This document shows positions 16,103 through 26,200 of a DNA stretch of 64,000 nt, one piece after another. The DNA comes from JADMIH01 sp035274425 (lineage in GTDB: Bacteria > Chloroflexota > Chloroflexia > QHBQ01 > JADMIH01). The stretch covers positions 1 to 64,000 of the forward strand of contig DATEOC010000051.1 of NCBI GenBank assembly GCA_035274425.1. Reading direction: 5' to 3'. Within the stretch, counting starts at the first letter, position 1; each line of letters begins with the position of its first letter. Below the pieces are notes generated by a model that was not told the DNA's origin, searched no databases, and saw only the letters and a list, made by a program, of their open reading frames with translations. Made by a program: the position numbers and the translations under genes.

Positions 16103-16825
16103 TTAGAATCTGGTGGCGTGCCACCTGGAGGGTAGACTTTCAGGAGCGACGATTGGCGTTCCTGGGCCTTCATGTATCCAGATTTCGAGGGCGCGGTAGC
16201 GCTCAAGGCCTGGCAGGCGCTCAGCTATACACGACATCTGGGCACCTACTGCGGGCTGACCATGTATCTCGGTTGATGAGTCTATAACGACCTCTGTGTC
16301 GTCGCCGATCAGCCATTCGTTGCCTTCGATGCGCGTGATAACTCCGCTATAGTGCTCCAACGGCGAGCGCGTATCGGACTGCCGGAGGAGGGCCATCGTA
16401 ACTACCAGCACCAGGACAGCCAGGACGGCCATCATGGGGACTACAACCATCAATTTGCGGCGTGGTGCCTGCAAGAGCTTATCGAGCCAGGAGCGGTGCT
16501 CAGGCAATAGTTGCGGGCGATTGACCTCCTGGGCAGGTGAGGTTCTGGTGTCTACTGTAGCAGGCTGCTCCTGCGTGGTGGCGTGAAGCTGCTCTCTTAT
16601 ACGCTCAAGAGCTTCTGAAGATAGTGCAGGGGAAGGGACGGCGCGGATGGCAAGGTTGAGCCGCAGGAGGGCTTCTAGCTCCTCGGCATGCTGGGGGAAC
16701 TGCTCCAGCACTGCCTCGATAGTGCGTCCGGACATGACCTGCCGCGAGGCCTCGCTGAATGCTTCTTCAACTCGCGGGTTGCGTTCAAACATGGTTGCCA
16801 TAGTTCCTTCTAGCCGGGGCCTCAT
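16103..16825 (-). CDS. Membrane anti-sigma factor-like protein
   Basis: This is a likely partner of the upstream sigma factor. The cytoplasmic N-terminal region (about 10-75) contains EEAFSEASRQVMSGRTIEAV and EELEALLRLNLAIRAV, resembling the DUF5667-type helical domain found beside ECF sigma factors. One membrane helix spans about 125-146. The outer C-terminal part (about 155-240) has short strand repeats (GVITRIEGNEWLIG, EVVIDSSTEI) like a DUF5666 beta domain. Its start overlaps the sigma stop by ATGA, so the two are co-translated. It has no ZAS zinc motif. Confidence 0.8.
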   Translation of the reverse strand: MRPRLEGTMATMFERNPRVEEAFSEASRQVMSGRTIEAVLEQFPQHAEELEALLRLNLAIRAVPSPALSSEALERIREQLHATTQEQPATVDTRTSPAQEVNRPQLLPEHRSWLDKLLQAPRRKLMVVVPMMAVLAVLVLVVTMALLRQSDTRSPLEHYSGVITRIEGNEWLIGDDTEVVIDSSTEIHGQPAVGAQMSCIAERLPGLERYRALEIWIHEGPGTPIVAPESLPSRWHATRF

Positions 16826-17433
16826 GTAGCCTCACCGATGGCGATGAGCGCACGGCGGAGGGCCTCCATCCCCCGGTAATATAACCCTTTTACTGAAGGG
16901 AGGGTCCGTTCGAGCATGAGCGCCACGTCCGGTAAGTCCCAACCCTCGATTATATGTAGCAGAATCACCTGGCGCTGCTCGTCGGTCACCATCTCAAGCG
17001 CTTCACGCAACTGTTCGCGGTCCAGAAGCGCTTCTATCCTCGGATCATACATTCCCGGTTCGCTGGCCGGCTCGGCGTCGAGCCTTTCTTCAAGAGAGAC
17101 GTGCGGGTGGCGACTCTGTGCCCTGTGATGGTCAATAATCAGATTCCGAGCGATACGAAAGAGCCACGCTTGAAAGCTGGCCTGCCCCACCTTGAAAGAA
17201 CCAATATGCCTGACCATTCTCGCGAGTACATCTGCAACTATGTCTTCTGCGTATGTTGAATCGTGCAATTGGTAGAAAGCGAACCGGTACAAAGCCGGTG
17301 CGTAGTGTTGCACAACGTATTCAACCGCTTCGGAATCACCCCGCTTCAAGCCAGCCAGGAGAGTAGTGTCATCCATGCATCGTGGGGCGGTGGTGGTAGT
17401 GTAGGGCAAGGCCCAGAGTTGATCTCGGTACAT
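16822..17433 (-). CDS. ECF-type RNA polymerase sigma factor
   Basis: This sigma-70 family extracytoplasmic-function factor directs RNA polymerase to stress or surface genes. Region 2 is visible in YAEDIVADVLARMVRHI...FQAWLFRIARNLIIDHHR. Region 4 is visible in LEMVTDEQRQVILLHIIEGWDLPDVALMLERTLPSVKGL. The ATG at 17433 gives 203 residues; an internal ATG at 17376 (MDDTTLLAGLKRGD) gives 184 and a more typical N terminus, but neither has a strong ribosome-binding site. It forms an operon with the membrane anti-sigma gene by ATGA overlap. Confidence 0.93.
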   Translation of the reverse strand: MYRDQLWALPYTTTTAPRCMDDTTLLAGLKRGDSEAVEYVVQHYAPALYRFAFYQLHDSTYAEDIVADVLARMVRHIGSFKVGQASFQAWLFRIARNLIIDHHRAQSRHPHVSLEERLDAEPASEPGMYDPRIEALLDREQLREALEMVTDEQRQVILLHIIEGWDLPDVALMLERTLPSVKGLYYRGMEALRRALIAIGEAT

Positions 17434-17563
17434 CTAACCCCGTCAGCATAAGTTGTAGAATGCGGTCTTCGGCGAAATCAGGCACGGCGTTCTGGCTTGC
17501 AACGTTTCTCATAATGTCTAACGTGCCAGGTGCCCGAAAAGTACCGGGTGATTTGGGGAATTT

Positions 17564-17683
17564 GACGATAGACGGACGACGGACGACGGACGACGGACGA
17601 CGGACGACGGACGACGGACGACGGACGACGGACGACGGACGACGGACGACGGACGACGGACGACAGTAGACGATAGACGAGTA
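17564..17683. repeat. Long heptamer array (GGACGAC type)
   Basis: About fifteen nearly perfect tandem GGACGAC units are flanked by ATAGACG-type units. It is the longest homogeneous array in the window and lies in the spacer upstream of the sigma gene. Confidence 0.95.
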
Positions 17684-17794
17684 GGGTTCTCAATCGGTTT
17701 TGTTAGGAGTTTTAAGTCATCGCGGTTCTAAGCGCGTGTTCAACAATGATGATGAAGGCTGAGGAGCATGCCGTAGTGAAGCACCTCTTTACCT

Positions 17795-17873
17795 GTCATT
17801 CCGAACGGAGTGAGGAATCTCCAAGCTTGCCAGGTCGATAGGGACATAGATTCCTCACTCCGTTCGGAATGAC
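17795..17873. repeat. Palindromic interspersed repeat
   Basis: A perfect 26-bp inverted repeat (GTCATTCCGAACGGAGTGAGGAATCT, shown here only as arms 17795-17820 and 17848-17873) surrounds a 27-nt loop. It is related to the inner arms of the MITE-like elements. Confidence 0.85.
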
Positions 17874-17891
17874 ACTCTTCTTACAATCGTT

Positions 17892-17937
17892 GGTAAATAC
17901 CCTGTAAGATTGAGGGTAAATACCCTATAAGATTGAG
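17892..17937. repeat. Tandem 23-bp direct repeat
   Basis: Two adjacent 23-bp units (starting GGTAAATACCCTGTAAGATT) differ at one base. They lie directly upstream of the element shared by panD and the 18941 gene and could be a regulator site. Confidence 0.75.
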
Positions 17938-17990
17938 CGCAAATTAACCAATTTTGGCGATGTACGGTTCGGCAAATTTTGCTAATATTC
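17938..17990 (+). promoter_or_regulatory. Shared upstream element, copy 1 (panD)
   Basis: AAATTAACC-A-ATTTTGGCGATGTA continues through TTTTGCTAATATT. It matches the block at 18817-18870 in most positions with the same spacing. TAATAT may be the -10 box. It lies about 115 bp before the PanD start. Confidence 0.55.
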
Positions 17991-18106
17991 TTTTCAAAGA
18001 GGTCAACGCGCTGCATGTTCTGATATTGCCGGTTATCGTTGACATCTACACCCCAATTCTGGTAAATTTGGGGTGAAGTCTACCACTTGAGTCTAAGGAG
18101 TCTTTA

Positions 18107-18595
18107 ATGGCAGTTTATCGTTTCATGGTACGCAGTAAGATTCATAGGGCAACTGTAACGGCTGCGGACCTTCATTACGTAGGTAGTATCACTATTGACA
18201 CCGTTCTACTTGAGGCTGCTGATATCCTGCCATACGAGAAGGTGCAGGTAGTCGACGTAACTAATGGCAACCGCTTCGAGACTTATGCCATAGAAGGTGA
18301 GCCGGGCAGCGGGGCGGTGCAAGTCAACGGCGCGGCTGCTCACCTGGTAAGCGTCGGAGATACGATAATAATCATGTCTTACGCGCAGGTCGAAGAGCCT
18401 GTACCCGCGAACTGGCGGCCACGAGTGGTACTGGTTGGCAATCAGAATATGATCTCTGAAGTCCGGCCCCTACCGCAGAGTGGACTCTCCGCTGGAGCAG
18501 CGTACGGTGGTGACGGGCAGGGTGGCCTGAATATAGACATAGAGGCCCTCGCCAAAGACCTCATGCCCTCGTCGAACGTCAAGTTTCGCGATTAG
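18107..18595 (+). CDS. panD: Aspartate 1-decarboxylase with C-terminal extension
   Basis: PanD converts L-aspartate to beta-alanine using a pyruvoyl group made by self-cleavage. The processing site YVGSITID (Gly26-Ser27), the substrate/cleavage residues in MVRSKIHRATVT, VVDVTNGNRFETYAI and VQVNGAAAHLVSVGDTIIIMSY all match. The protein has 162 residues against about 120-130 in the family. The extra C-terminal part (about 125-162) is Gly-rich and then helical (LNIDIEALAKDLMPSSN). AAGGAG precedes the ATG. No panB or panC is near. A related upstream element is found before the next gene, so the pair may be co-regulated and serve something other than CoA synthesis. That is inference. Confidence 0.92.
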   Translation: MAVYRFMVRSKIHRATVTAADLHYVGSITIDTVLLEAADILPYEKVQVVDVTNGNRFETYAIEGEPGSGAVQVNGAAAHLVSVGDTIIIMSYAQVEEPVPANWRPRVVLVGNQNMISEVRPLPQSGLSAGAAYGGDGQGGLNIDIEALAKDLMPSSNVKFRD

Positions 18596-18597
18596 CT

Positions 18598-18634
18598 CCT
18601 CCGGCATGACGGGAGCTTCTTCCCGTGCCGGAGG
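18598..18634 (+). terminator. Hairpin after panD
   Basis: Stem CCTCCGGC/GCCGGAGG continues into ACGGGA/TCCCGT with a 3-nt bulge. There is no T tract, so termination is uncertain. Confidence 0.45.
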
Positions 18635-18816
18635 GTGGTCCCGCACGCCAACCCGGCATTCTTCCAGGTGGCAGAGGAAGTTGAAGTCAGGTCCCTAGCA
18701 TCCTCAGCACCATCAGGACGCCATGGGGGAGCCATGTATAAGGGCCGGACATTGAGCAAGAAATGAGTAGTTTCTGACCTGGAAAATGGGCACTTAGTAG
18801 GGATAAAGTTAAGCTG

Positions 18817-18870
18817 GGCACAAATTAACCGATTTTGGCGATGTATCGATCAGAAAAGTTTGCTACTATT
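18817..18870 (+). promoter_or_regulatory. Shared upstream element, copy 2
   Basis: ACAAATTAACCGATTTTGGC continues with GATGTA, CGATC, AAAGTTTGCTACTATT. It is homologous to 17938-17990. TACTAT takes the place of TAATAT at the same 23-nt distance from TTGGCG. The GTG start of the next gene is about 70 bp downstream. Confidence 0.55.
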
Positions 18871-18940
18871 ACGATGGCTGTTACGTCCATACAGCTTGAC
18901 CCTTTTTCATAGATATACTTGCGTATAGTGGAGTTGTTCC

Positions 18941-19651
18941 GTGCTCTCGTTCCATACTGACAATACGTGTTATCTGCTTGAGCCAAAAGACCTGGCCGAG
19001 CCTGTCCTGCCCGATCATATCGAGAGACATCGCGCTGCGCTACAGGAGATTGTAGATTGGGCGAACGCCTTCCTCTGCAATCCACATCCTGAGCTGGGTA
19101 GGGAGGGGAAAGTTTGCCCTTACACAACTCCCTCGCTTGAGAGAAATCTCTTCTGGCTGACGATATTTCCGGCCAAATATCCCACGATAGAAGAGGCCTG
19201 CAACTCGATTATGAAGTACAGGCAGTGGTTCTACGAGCTTGAGCCAACGAGCGGCAGAGCGGCACAGTACAAGACAATCCTTATGCTTTTCCCTGAGCTG
19301 GAGCAGCCCTCCGGCCCCCATATTATGGACATGATCCAGGCGAGCCTCAAGCCTGAGTTTGTCGCAGATGGCCTGATGCTCGGTCAGTTTTATTCTGATT
19401 GTGAAGAGCCAGGATTGTGGAACCCGCATTTCCGGCCCCTCCGCACGAATATCCCGTTGCTGGCTATACGGCACATGGTGCCCACCGACTTCCCCTTCCT
19501 GAAGAAGAAGCCTGAATGGGTAGCTTCATACTTGCAGCGCTTTGGAGAGAATATCCCCTCTCGGATAAGGGATACGGTAGAGGCGACGGCACTCAGTTAC
19601 GGGTTGCGTCTTCCAGACACTACCCGTGAGCTTGTCGCTGTTGGAGCCTGA
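18941..19651 (+). CDS. Unknown cytoplasmic protein, co-regulated with panD
   Basis: This protein starts at GTG with GGAG 7 nt upstream and has 236 residues. A striking segment is WANAFLCNPHPELGREGKVC followed by PYTTPSLERNLFWL (about 39-72), with a conserved-looking Cys pair. From memory it resembles the DUF6875 family, which is of unknown function and often found near biosynthetic genes; I hold this with low confidence. No signal peptide or membrane segments are seen. A related upstream element precedes it and panD, which suggests a joint role around beta-alanine. Confidence 0.7.
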   Translation: MLSFHTDNTCYLLEPKDLAEPVLPDHIERHRAALQEIVDWANAFLCNPHPELGREGKVCPYTTPSLERNLFWLTIFPAKYPTIEEACNSIMKYRQWFYELEPTSGRAAQYKTILMLFPELEQPSGPHIMDMIQASLKPEFVADGLMLGQFYSDCEEPGLWNPHFRPLRTNIPLLAIRHMVPTDFPFLKKKPEWVASYLQRFGENIPSRIRDTVEATALSYGLRLPDTTRELVAVGA

Positions 19652-19662
19652 AGTCGGCTACT

Positions 19663-19716
19663 GGACGAAGGACGAAAGACGAATGATTGCTCACTTTCGT
19701 CTTTCGTCCTTCGTCC
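19663..19716. repeat. Inverted heptamer hairpin
   Basis: Heptamers in opposite orientation (19663-19683 GGACGAAGGACGAAAGACG.. and 19696-19716 complement) form a perfect 21-bp stem with a 12-nt loop. It lies between the unknown gene and the YbaK start, so heptamers here can act as an mRNA hairpin. Confidence 0.85.
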
Positions 19717-19731
19717 TTCGTCGGACTAACC

Positions 19732-20202
19732 ATGCACCCCCATGTAGAGGCGTTTCTGGCTAAGGCCGGCGTGGCGTACCGCGTCCACAGGCATAGCGAC
19801 TACCCTGTAGCCATCGGTAGTCCCGGCGATTTTGCGCGCGCCCTGGGGTACGAGTCTGACCGCATTACCAAGTCGCTCTTCTTTCGATGCGCGCCTTCCG
19901 GTGTCTACGGCTTCGCAGTGTCGGCTGCGACGCGGAAGGTAAGGCTTGACAGGTTAGCGCAACACCTGGAGTGCAGGCGAGCGTACATTGCCAGCCCCGA
20001 AGAACTCTCGGCAGTTATTGGCTATCCACCTGCGGGCGTCTCTCCCCTGGGAGTAGCAAACATCCCCATCTTTATGGATAGGGCGCTCCTGGGCTACCCT
20101 ACGGTCCTGGTCGGTGCGGGGGTAGTCGGGGTGGAAGTCGAGCTGGCCCCCTCAGACCTCCAGGCGATAACGGGGGCAGAGGTGCTGGACCTCGCTGATT
20201 AA
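19732..20202 (+). CDS. ybaK: YbaK/ProX-type aminoacyl-tRNA deacylase
   Basis: This editing enzyme hydrolyses mischarged tRNA, such as Cys-tRNA(Pro). Characteristic segments are AGVAYRVHRHSDYPVA, ITKSLFFRC, YGFAVSAATRKVRLDRLA and GYPPAGVSPLGVANIPIFMD. The start at the ATG at 19732 gives 156 residues, the usual size. A longer in-frame start at 19687 would only add a translated heptamer repeat (FVFRPSSFV). No strong ribosome-binding site is present because the repeat hairpin abuts the start. The stop is 16 bp from the end of the convergent giant gene. Confidence 0.9.
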   Translation: MHPHVEAFLAKAGVAYRVHRHSDYPVAIGSPGDFARALGYESDRITKSLFFRCAPSGVYGFAVSAATRKVRLDRLAQHLECRRAYIASPEELSAVIGYPPAGVSPLGVANIPIFMDRALLGYPTVLVGAGVVGVEVELAPSDLQAITGAEVLDLAD

Positions 20203-20218
20203 TCTGGCTCCCTCAAGG

Positions 20219-23200
20219 CTAGGTTGTAGGGGGTAGAATATCTCCCAGCGACAGCTCAAGGTCTGTGATCTGAAGCATTGGCTGTGTCGCGCTAGGCGCT
20301 ATATTCGAGAATATATCTATCTCAAACTGGTACACTCCGCTCGACCCGGCGGGTTGGTTGGTCGCCTGCCAGTTTTGGATGGCGCAGGTGATGCCGCATA
20401 AGAAGCCCGTCGGGTTGGTGCAATCACAGGTGTTTGGCGGGGTCAGGTCGCTCTGCTGTAGAGTGTAATGGGCAAGCATGAAGACCGGTACTGAGATAGG
20501 TATGGCCGTCGCCCCGCCCCCTGCGGAGACGATTTGATAGCTGTAGCGGCACAGCACTTTGATGATAGGGGCGCTGGGCGCGTTCAGGAAGAGGGCTGAG
20601 AAGAGCGCCGTCAAATGCTGTAGGAGTGTTCGCTTCTGCGGCTGGCCCGACATCGTCCCGTCCGCATTGATCTCGGATACCAGGTAGCTCTCGTTGTTGA
20701 TGAGCAGCGGCAAGAGCGGATTGGTAAAGCTGACGGCTGGCGTCTGGTAAACGAAGGCATTATTGGTAGTAGCCCCTGGGATAAGATTGGAGTTGCGTGT
20801 CACCCAGACCGATCCCTGCGCCGTCTGGTTCTTCAGGATGTTATTGCCCGGGAACTTGACCGTTGCCTGGCTGGTCGGTGATGACTGGACAGCGCCAACC
20901 TTGAGCAGGCCCGGCGTCTTGACGAACTTGTGGGTCCATACCAATGGCTCACCATCCTCCGAGCCTGCGCCGTTATGGTTGGCCGAAGGAGCTTCCACCA
21001 GGTCATGCCCTCGAACCACGAGGTGAGGCATCGGAGGGGTTTCCTGCGAGTTCCCACCGGCGTGTCGAACGGTGAGACTCAGCATTCCGTTCTCGTCCAC
21101 GCTCTTCTTTATAGTGTAGCGGTGGTCATAGACTTCCTCGGCGTCAGACACCGGGTACTGCCAGAATTGGGGAACTACCTGCACCAGGCTCGCGAACGCC
21201 TGCACAGCCGAGAGCGCACGCCCTGCAAGGCCCGGCTGAGTGGCTACGAGCGGGAGGAGGGCCAGGTCTGCGGCGACCGCTGGGTACGCGAAGGAGAACT
21301 GCGCCAGCGCCTCAAAAAGGTTCTTTGGAGCCTGGGGGTCCAGATCCCCCCCGCTTATGGCGAGAGCCGCCGGACCGGTTGGGACAACGTTATACTGCAC
21401 GCCTGTGCCAACGGTATCCTGGTCCGCGTCCAGGGACTGGTAGGTGAAATCGTATTCCCACGTTTCTATGTCTGATACTTTGGGGTCTGGCGTATAGACG
21501 GCTTGCTGCGACACCAGGGTGGGCGGGATGGGGTAGGCACGTAAGGGCACGGGGACCACAAGCCCCTGCTCTCCCGTCGGGATTGGGGTCGCGCTCAATG
21601 GATTTATGAAGGCGAGCCACGATGACGCGACGTAACCGTCTATGCCCGGTACGGGAGTGATGTCGAACTCTACCTCGTTGATCTGGTAGGTGAGGCCCGT
21701 AAAGGTGACGTTCTTATCCGACGCGGGCGACTTTGTGCTGAAGAGGAAGGTCAGGTACGACGTGCCATTGGTGAGCGGCACCTGCGCGCTGGAGAGAGTA
21801 TAGTCCACCACCGGGGCTACCATGTCTGCGGTTGGCTGTCCTGAGAAGCGTGCCGCCGCCGCGTCCGAGTATGGAGATGTGACATTCACATCGAATTGGA
21901 TTATTGCCTCCACAGTATAGGCGCTTGACAGGGTAATCAGTAGCTGCTGGCCGAGAGCTTCCTGCGCCGCAGTGAGGTTGCCGCCTGGCGGCGTGGGTGA
22001 GAGGATGTTGGTGACGCCGCTCTGTATAATCTGGGCGAGATTTTGCTTGGCCGTCAGCACTATCTCGTATGCCTGCGCCCCGGTGATGCCCTGCTGGCCT
22101 TCGCCAGGCACCAGCTGGTAGGCCGGGGCCGCCGATGCCGGCAGCAAGAAGCTGTCAATGGCTGCCAGGAAGTCCTGTCCCCACACATCTATGTCTATCG
22201 ATTGGAAGGAGCGAGGGTCGGCAGGGACGAGCGCGCCATTCTTGTACTCTTGCAGAGGTACGTTGGCCTCCCCAAGAAGTGTATTGGAGAGGGGCGGGAC
22301 CGAGAAGAAGAAGGGCGTTGCCCCGGCAATAGTATATTGGGTCCCCGTGCTTCCCAGGTTGACGGCCCACAGCTTCGGTGGTGTGGTTGTGGACCCGCCG
22401 GAGCTATCCGCGTTCTCATGCGCCGTCGCCAGATGCAGCCCGGCAAACGCGCTCTCAAATGCGGTGGCGAAGCTCTTGAGCGTCAGGCTGGCGTCAGGGT
22501 TGTTGGGGTCGTAAGTGTTGGGGGCCAGAAGCGTACTGACCGCAGCCACCGCTGGTACGTCCTGGAAGTCGGGGTCAATCAAGGCTGCATTACGGGCCAT
22601 ACCTATCTGCGCGGTGACTTCGAATATGGTCTGAGCAGGATAAGTCTGCGCGCTCAAGGCTATGGGTGTGGCGACGGTGAGTAGAGGTGGTGGCAGGAGT
22701 ATCCACGCGCCTACTGCCAGCAAGGGAGTCTGGTCCTTGATCGCCAGGGCCAGGTCGCTGAGCGAGATCCACTTGGCGGTGGGAAGCTGAGCATTTATCT
22801 TGCTGACCAACGTACTCAACGTATCATTCGCCGTCGTGGGGGTGGAGACGCTATTCACGGTTACGGTTTTGCTCGGAATCAGCATACCGTACAGGTCCTT
22901 GTTGGCCTCGGCGAGGTCAGTTACCGGCACGCCGTTGTTGTTAGCGATGATCGCAAGCGTATCGGGGCCTTTCACCTGGTAGGTTGATGGCGCGCCCGAC
23001 GTGATCGTTACCAGGTCGGGAATGGTGAGCACGCCTACCGCCCCCAAAGGAGTGGTCATGGAGGTGTTCAAGAGGTGGTCGAGGTTCTGCTGGGCTATCT
23101 CCGTGGTGGTCAGCGGGTAGTTGGTCGACTCGCTCGCGTTCGCCGCGATGACCTGTAGGCTGTCGGTAGCCTGGATCGCCGCCTGCTCCGTGGAGAGGAA

Positions 23201-26200
23201 CAGCCCGGCTCCCTGCTGCAACAAGGTCGTCGAATCCGCATTGGCGGTGGCGATTTGTAGAGGAGTGGACTTGTAAGCGGTCGCTATGCTGGTGAGGGTA
23301 TCTCCCGTCTTAGCCGCGTAGATGATCGGGATGGTCAAAGGTGTATTGTTGTTGAAGAGGGCAATCTGCGCATTTGCATTGGCGATGTCGGGGATGCTGG
23401 CCCCTGGGAAGTGCGTAATGACGGTGTTGAAGCTGTCGCTGGTGCCTTGCGTTTCATAGGTTGTCCCCTGGTAGGCAAAGGTGACGTTAGCGGCCAGGGT
23501 AACGGTATCGTTCGCCAGGGCCAGGTCGCCTATGCTCGCTACCGTCGGTATCGGGGCTTTTGAGGATGTGAACTGGGCGAGGATGGTGGAGAGGGTATCG
23601 GTGGAGGTAGCGTTGTACGGCTGAGTGCCGATGGTAACGGCCACGCCCGTCGCAAGCAGACCAGGTACGTTTTGGTTGTTCTGCACCAGGTTCGCGAGTG
23701 ACACGCTCGCGCCCGTGGCGATGCTGTCCAGCGTATCGCCGAACGCGATGCGGTGGTAGATAGGCACGTTTACGGTCAGTGGCGCTGCGAAGAAGCTGCT
23801 TATGTCGTCGTTGAGGCTCATGAGGTCGGCGAGGGCTACATCGAAGGAGCCGACCACGCCGCCGAGCGTATCGGTGGCCTGCACGGAGTACTCATACGCC
23901 TGGAGGCTCTGGGCCGCAAGCAGATAAGCGTATACGGCGTTCATGAAGGAGGCTATCGGGGCTTTGCTAAGCGATTCTACGGCAGACTGGTTGACGGTGG
24001 TGCTGGCGGTGAAGTTGAGGTCCTTTTGCTGTATCTGGTAGTAGATTGACGTGTAAGTTTGAAGGTCGGCCTGGGCCTTGGCTACGCTTGTCGCCAGGGC
24101 CTGGCCGGGGCCGGGCATGTAGCGAGAAACGTCGAAGTGGAGCATGACATTCAGGTTAGCGCTTGAGCTGCTAACGCCCGTGAAAGAGTATGAGGCAGCG
24201 ACCGCGGGCCACTGTGACACGCCGATGATGTTGTCGTAATAACCGACGCCTATCTGGAGATCGTTGACGGGCGGCGTCGCGGGCATCTGGTTGCCGAAAA
24301 TGTCGTTGAAATCTAACTGTATCTGCACCTGTGCTCCTGAGACGATACCCGCGTATGGGTTGCCCGATGCGGGCGGCACGGTGCCGGTGCCGCTGATGTC
24401 GTTAGTGGTGGAGAATGAGTAGACCGGGACGACCCGCTCGTAGTTCCAGGTGCCCGCGGGCGGCGCGGCAGCCAGCGCTCGCGGCGTGGTGCCATCGCTG
24501 TTCGCCGGGCCGACGGGCAGACCTTCCGCGCTCTGGTTGAAGAAAGTGTTGGCGGCAATTTCGTAGCCGAGCAAGTTGTACAGGACTTGCAGCTTGACGC
24601 TCACAGGCTCGTTGTTGGGGGCAACGCCGACGGTGGGATCGGTCCGCACGAGTTGCATACCGACGTTGCCTGGAGGAGCGGAAGCGGTCTTCACAACCAT
24701 GCCTGCGTTCAAGTCTACGAGCGCGTGGATCCGCAGCATCCCGGTGGTGCCGCTGTTGTCGTTGCCGAGCTGGACGACCGGAATGTTATTGTGGCTGGCA
24801 GAGATACTTGCAAAGGTGTCGTAAGGGGCTATGGTGTAATTAGCGCCCGCCACCTTCATGGTAGCGCCTACGCGCAGCAGGTCCCTATCTGTGCTGTTCG
24901 CCTGCGCCACTTGCCCCGCCGTCAGCCCATAACCTCCCGCGATAGTGCCAAGCGTCTCATCCCCAAGGACCTGGTAAGTCACGGCCTCGGTAAAGAGGAT
25001 GGAGTTCGACGTGTTGATGTTATCGCCTATGACGACGCTGTTCTGGAACGGGTAGACGGTGTTGTTTGTCGCGTCGACAGCCGCGTAGGTGACGAGGAGC
25101 GTCAGGTTGGCGATGCCCGTCTGGGCGAAGAGGTAGCCGGGGAGGCCCGCGCCGCCTGTCGCGTTGGCGTACTGGAGATAGTAGCCGCCGGAGTTGACGA
25201 CGCTGCACTCCCACAGAAGCTTCACGAAATCGGGCACATCTGATAGCGCGGCGCTGTAGACGGTATCCACCGCCCCCAGGTCCACATTCGCCTGCATCAT
25301 CAGCATCACTTCCTGCGAGCTGTGGCTCAACGTAGAGAGGTTGGTCTTGAGCAAGAGGACCTGCGCCGGGGTCAGTACGTCCGACTGGAGGCCGTTAGGG
25401 TTGTTCCCCGCCGCGTTCGGCTGGTAGAGGAGGTAGAGGGTTGGTGTAACTGCGGGAGTGCCCGTATTCAGGGCTATCCATAACTGCTCCAGCAAAGCGC
25501 GCCCCGCGTCATCGGTCCCCATGACTGAGTAGGTATTCGGAAGGGGGCCGGAGCCGTCGGCGGCTGGGATTTGCCGTAGATTTAGCGCGATCTCCGTGGA
25601 CCAGCTATAGATTTGGACCGGGGTGACTTCCAGAGTGGAGACTCCCGGCTGGGTATACGTGCCGGTCTGGGGCGTGATGAACAGCCCGTAACTTTCGGCG
25701 TTCGTTACCGCCTGCAAGAGGGTCGGCGGGAAAGGCCATATAGTCGGCTGAGCGTTGGCGGGCGCGCTACCACCGCCCGACCAGAGGGGCGGCGCGGCTC
25801 CGGCCTGCCATAGGAAACTATGCTGGAGGGTTGACTGGCTCGGCGTCTCGTTGAAGAGCGGCTTCTTGCCAACGGTCGATATCTGCGGTGTGAAAGGCGT
25901 GGTGGCAACCGCGTTGATAAAATCGGCCTCCGATTGGAGCAGGTCCAAACTGAGCGTCGGTACCCCGTTATCGTTCGCGACCGCAGTCACCGAGCCATCA
26001 GGGGCCTCGTCAGCAAACGAGATCCAGGAGGCCGCGGTGGTCAGCTCCAGGTTTATGGCGTAGCTGGTCGTCGCGGGGAGGGTTATGGTGAACTGCTGGC
26101 CGGTGAGGTAGTAAAGGGGATAGGTGTTGAGCGCCGCCCAATCAATCTGATCAATCGGCTTCTGGAGCGCGGGGTCTTCGGGGTCGGGTAAGCGCAGGCC

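Noticed and set aside
16822..16825. ATGA overlap between sigma and anti-sigma as frameshift
   Set aside because: It is the usual coupled stop-start overlap.
17564..17683. Long regular repeat array as CRISPR
   Set aside because: The unit is 7 bp without spacers and no cas genes are near. It is a simple tandem repeat.
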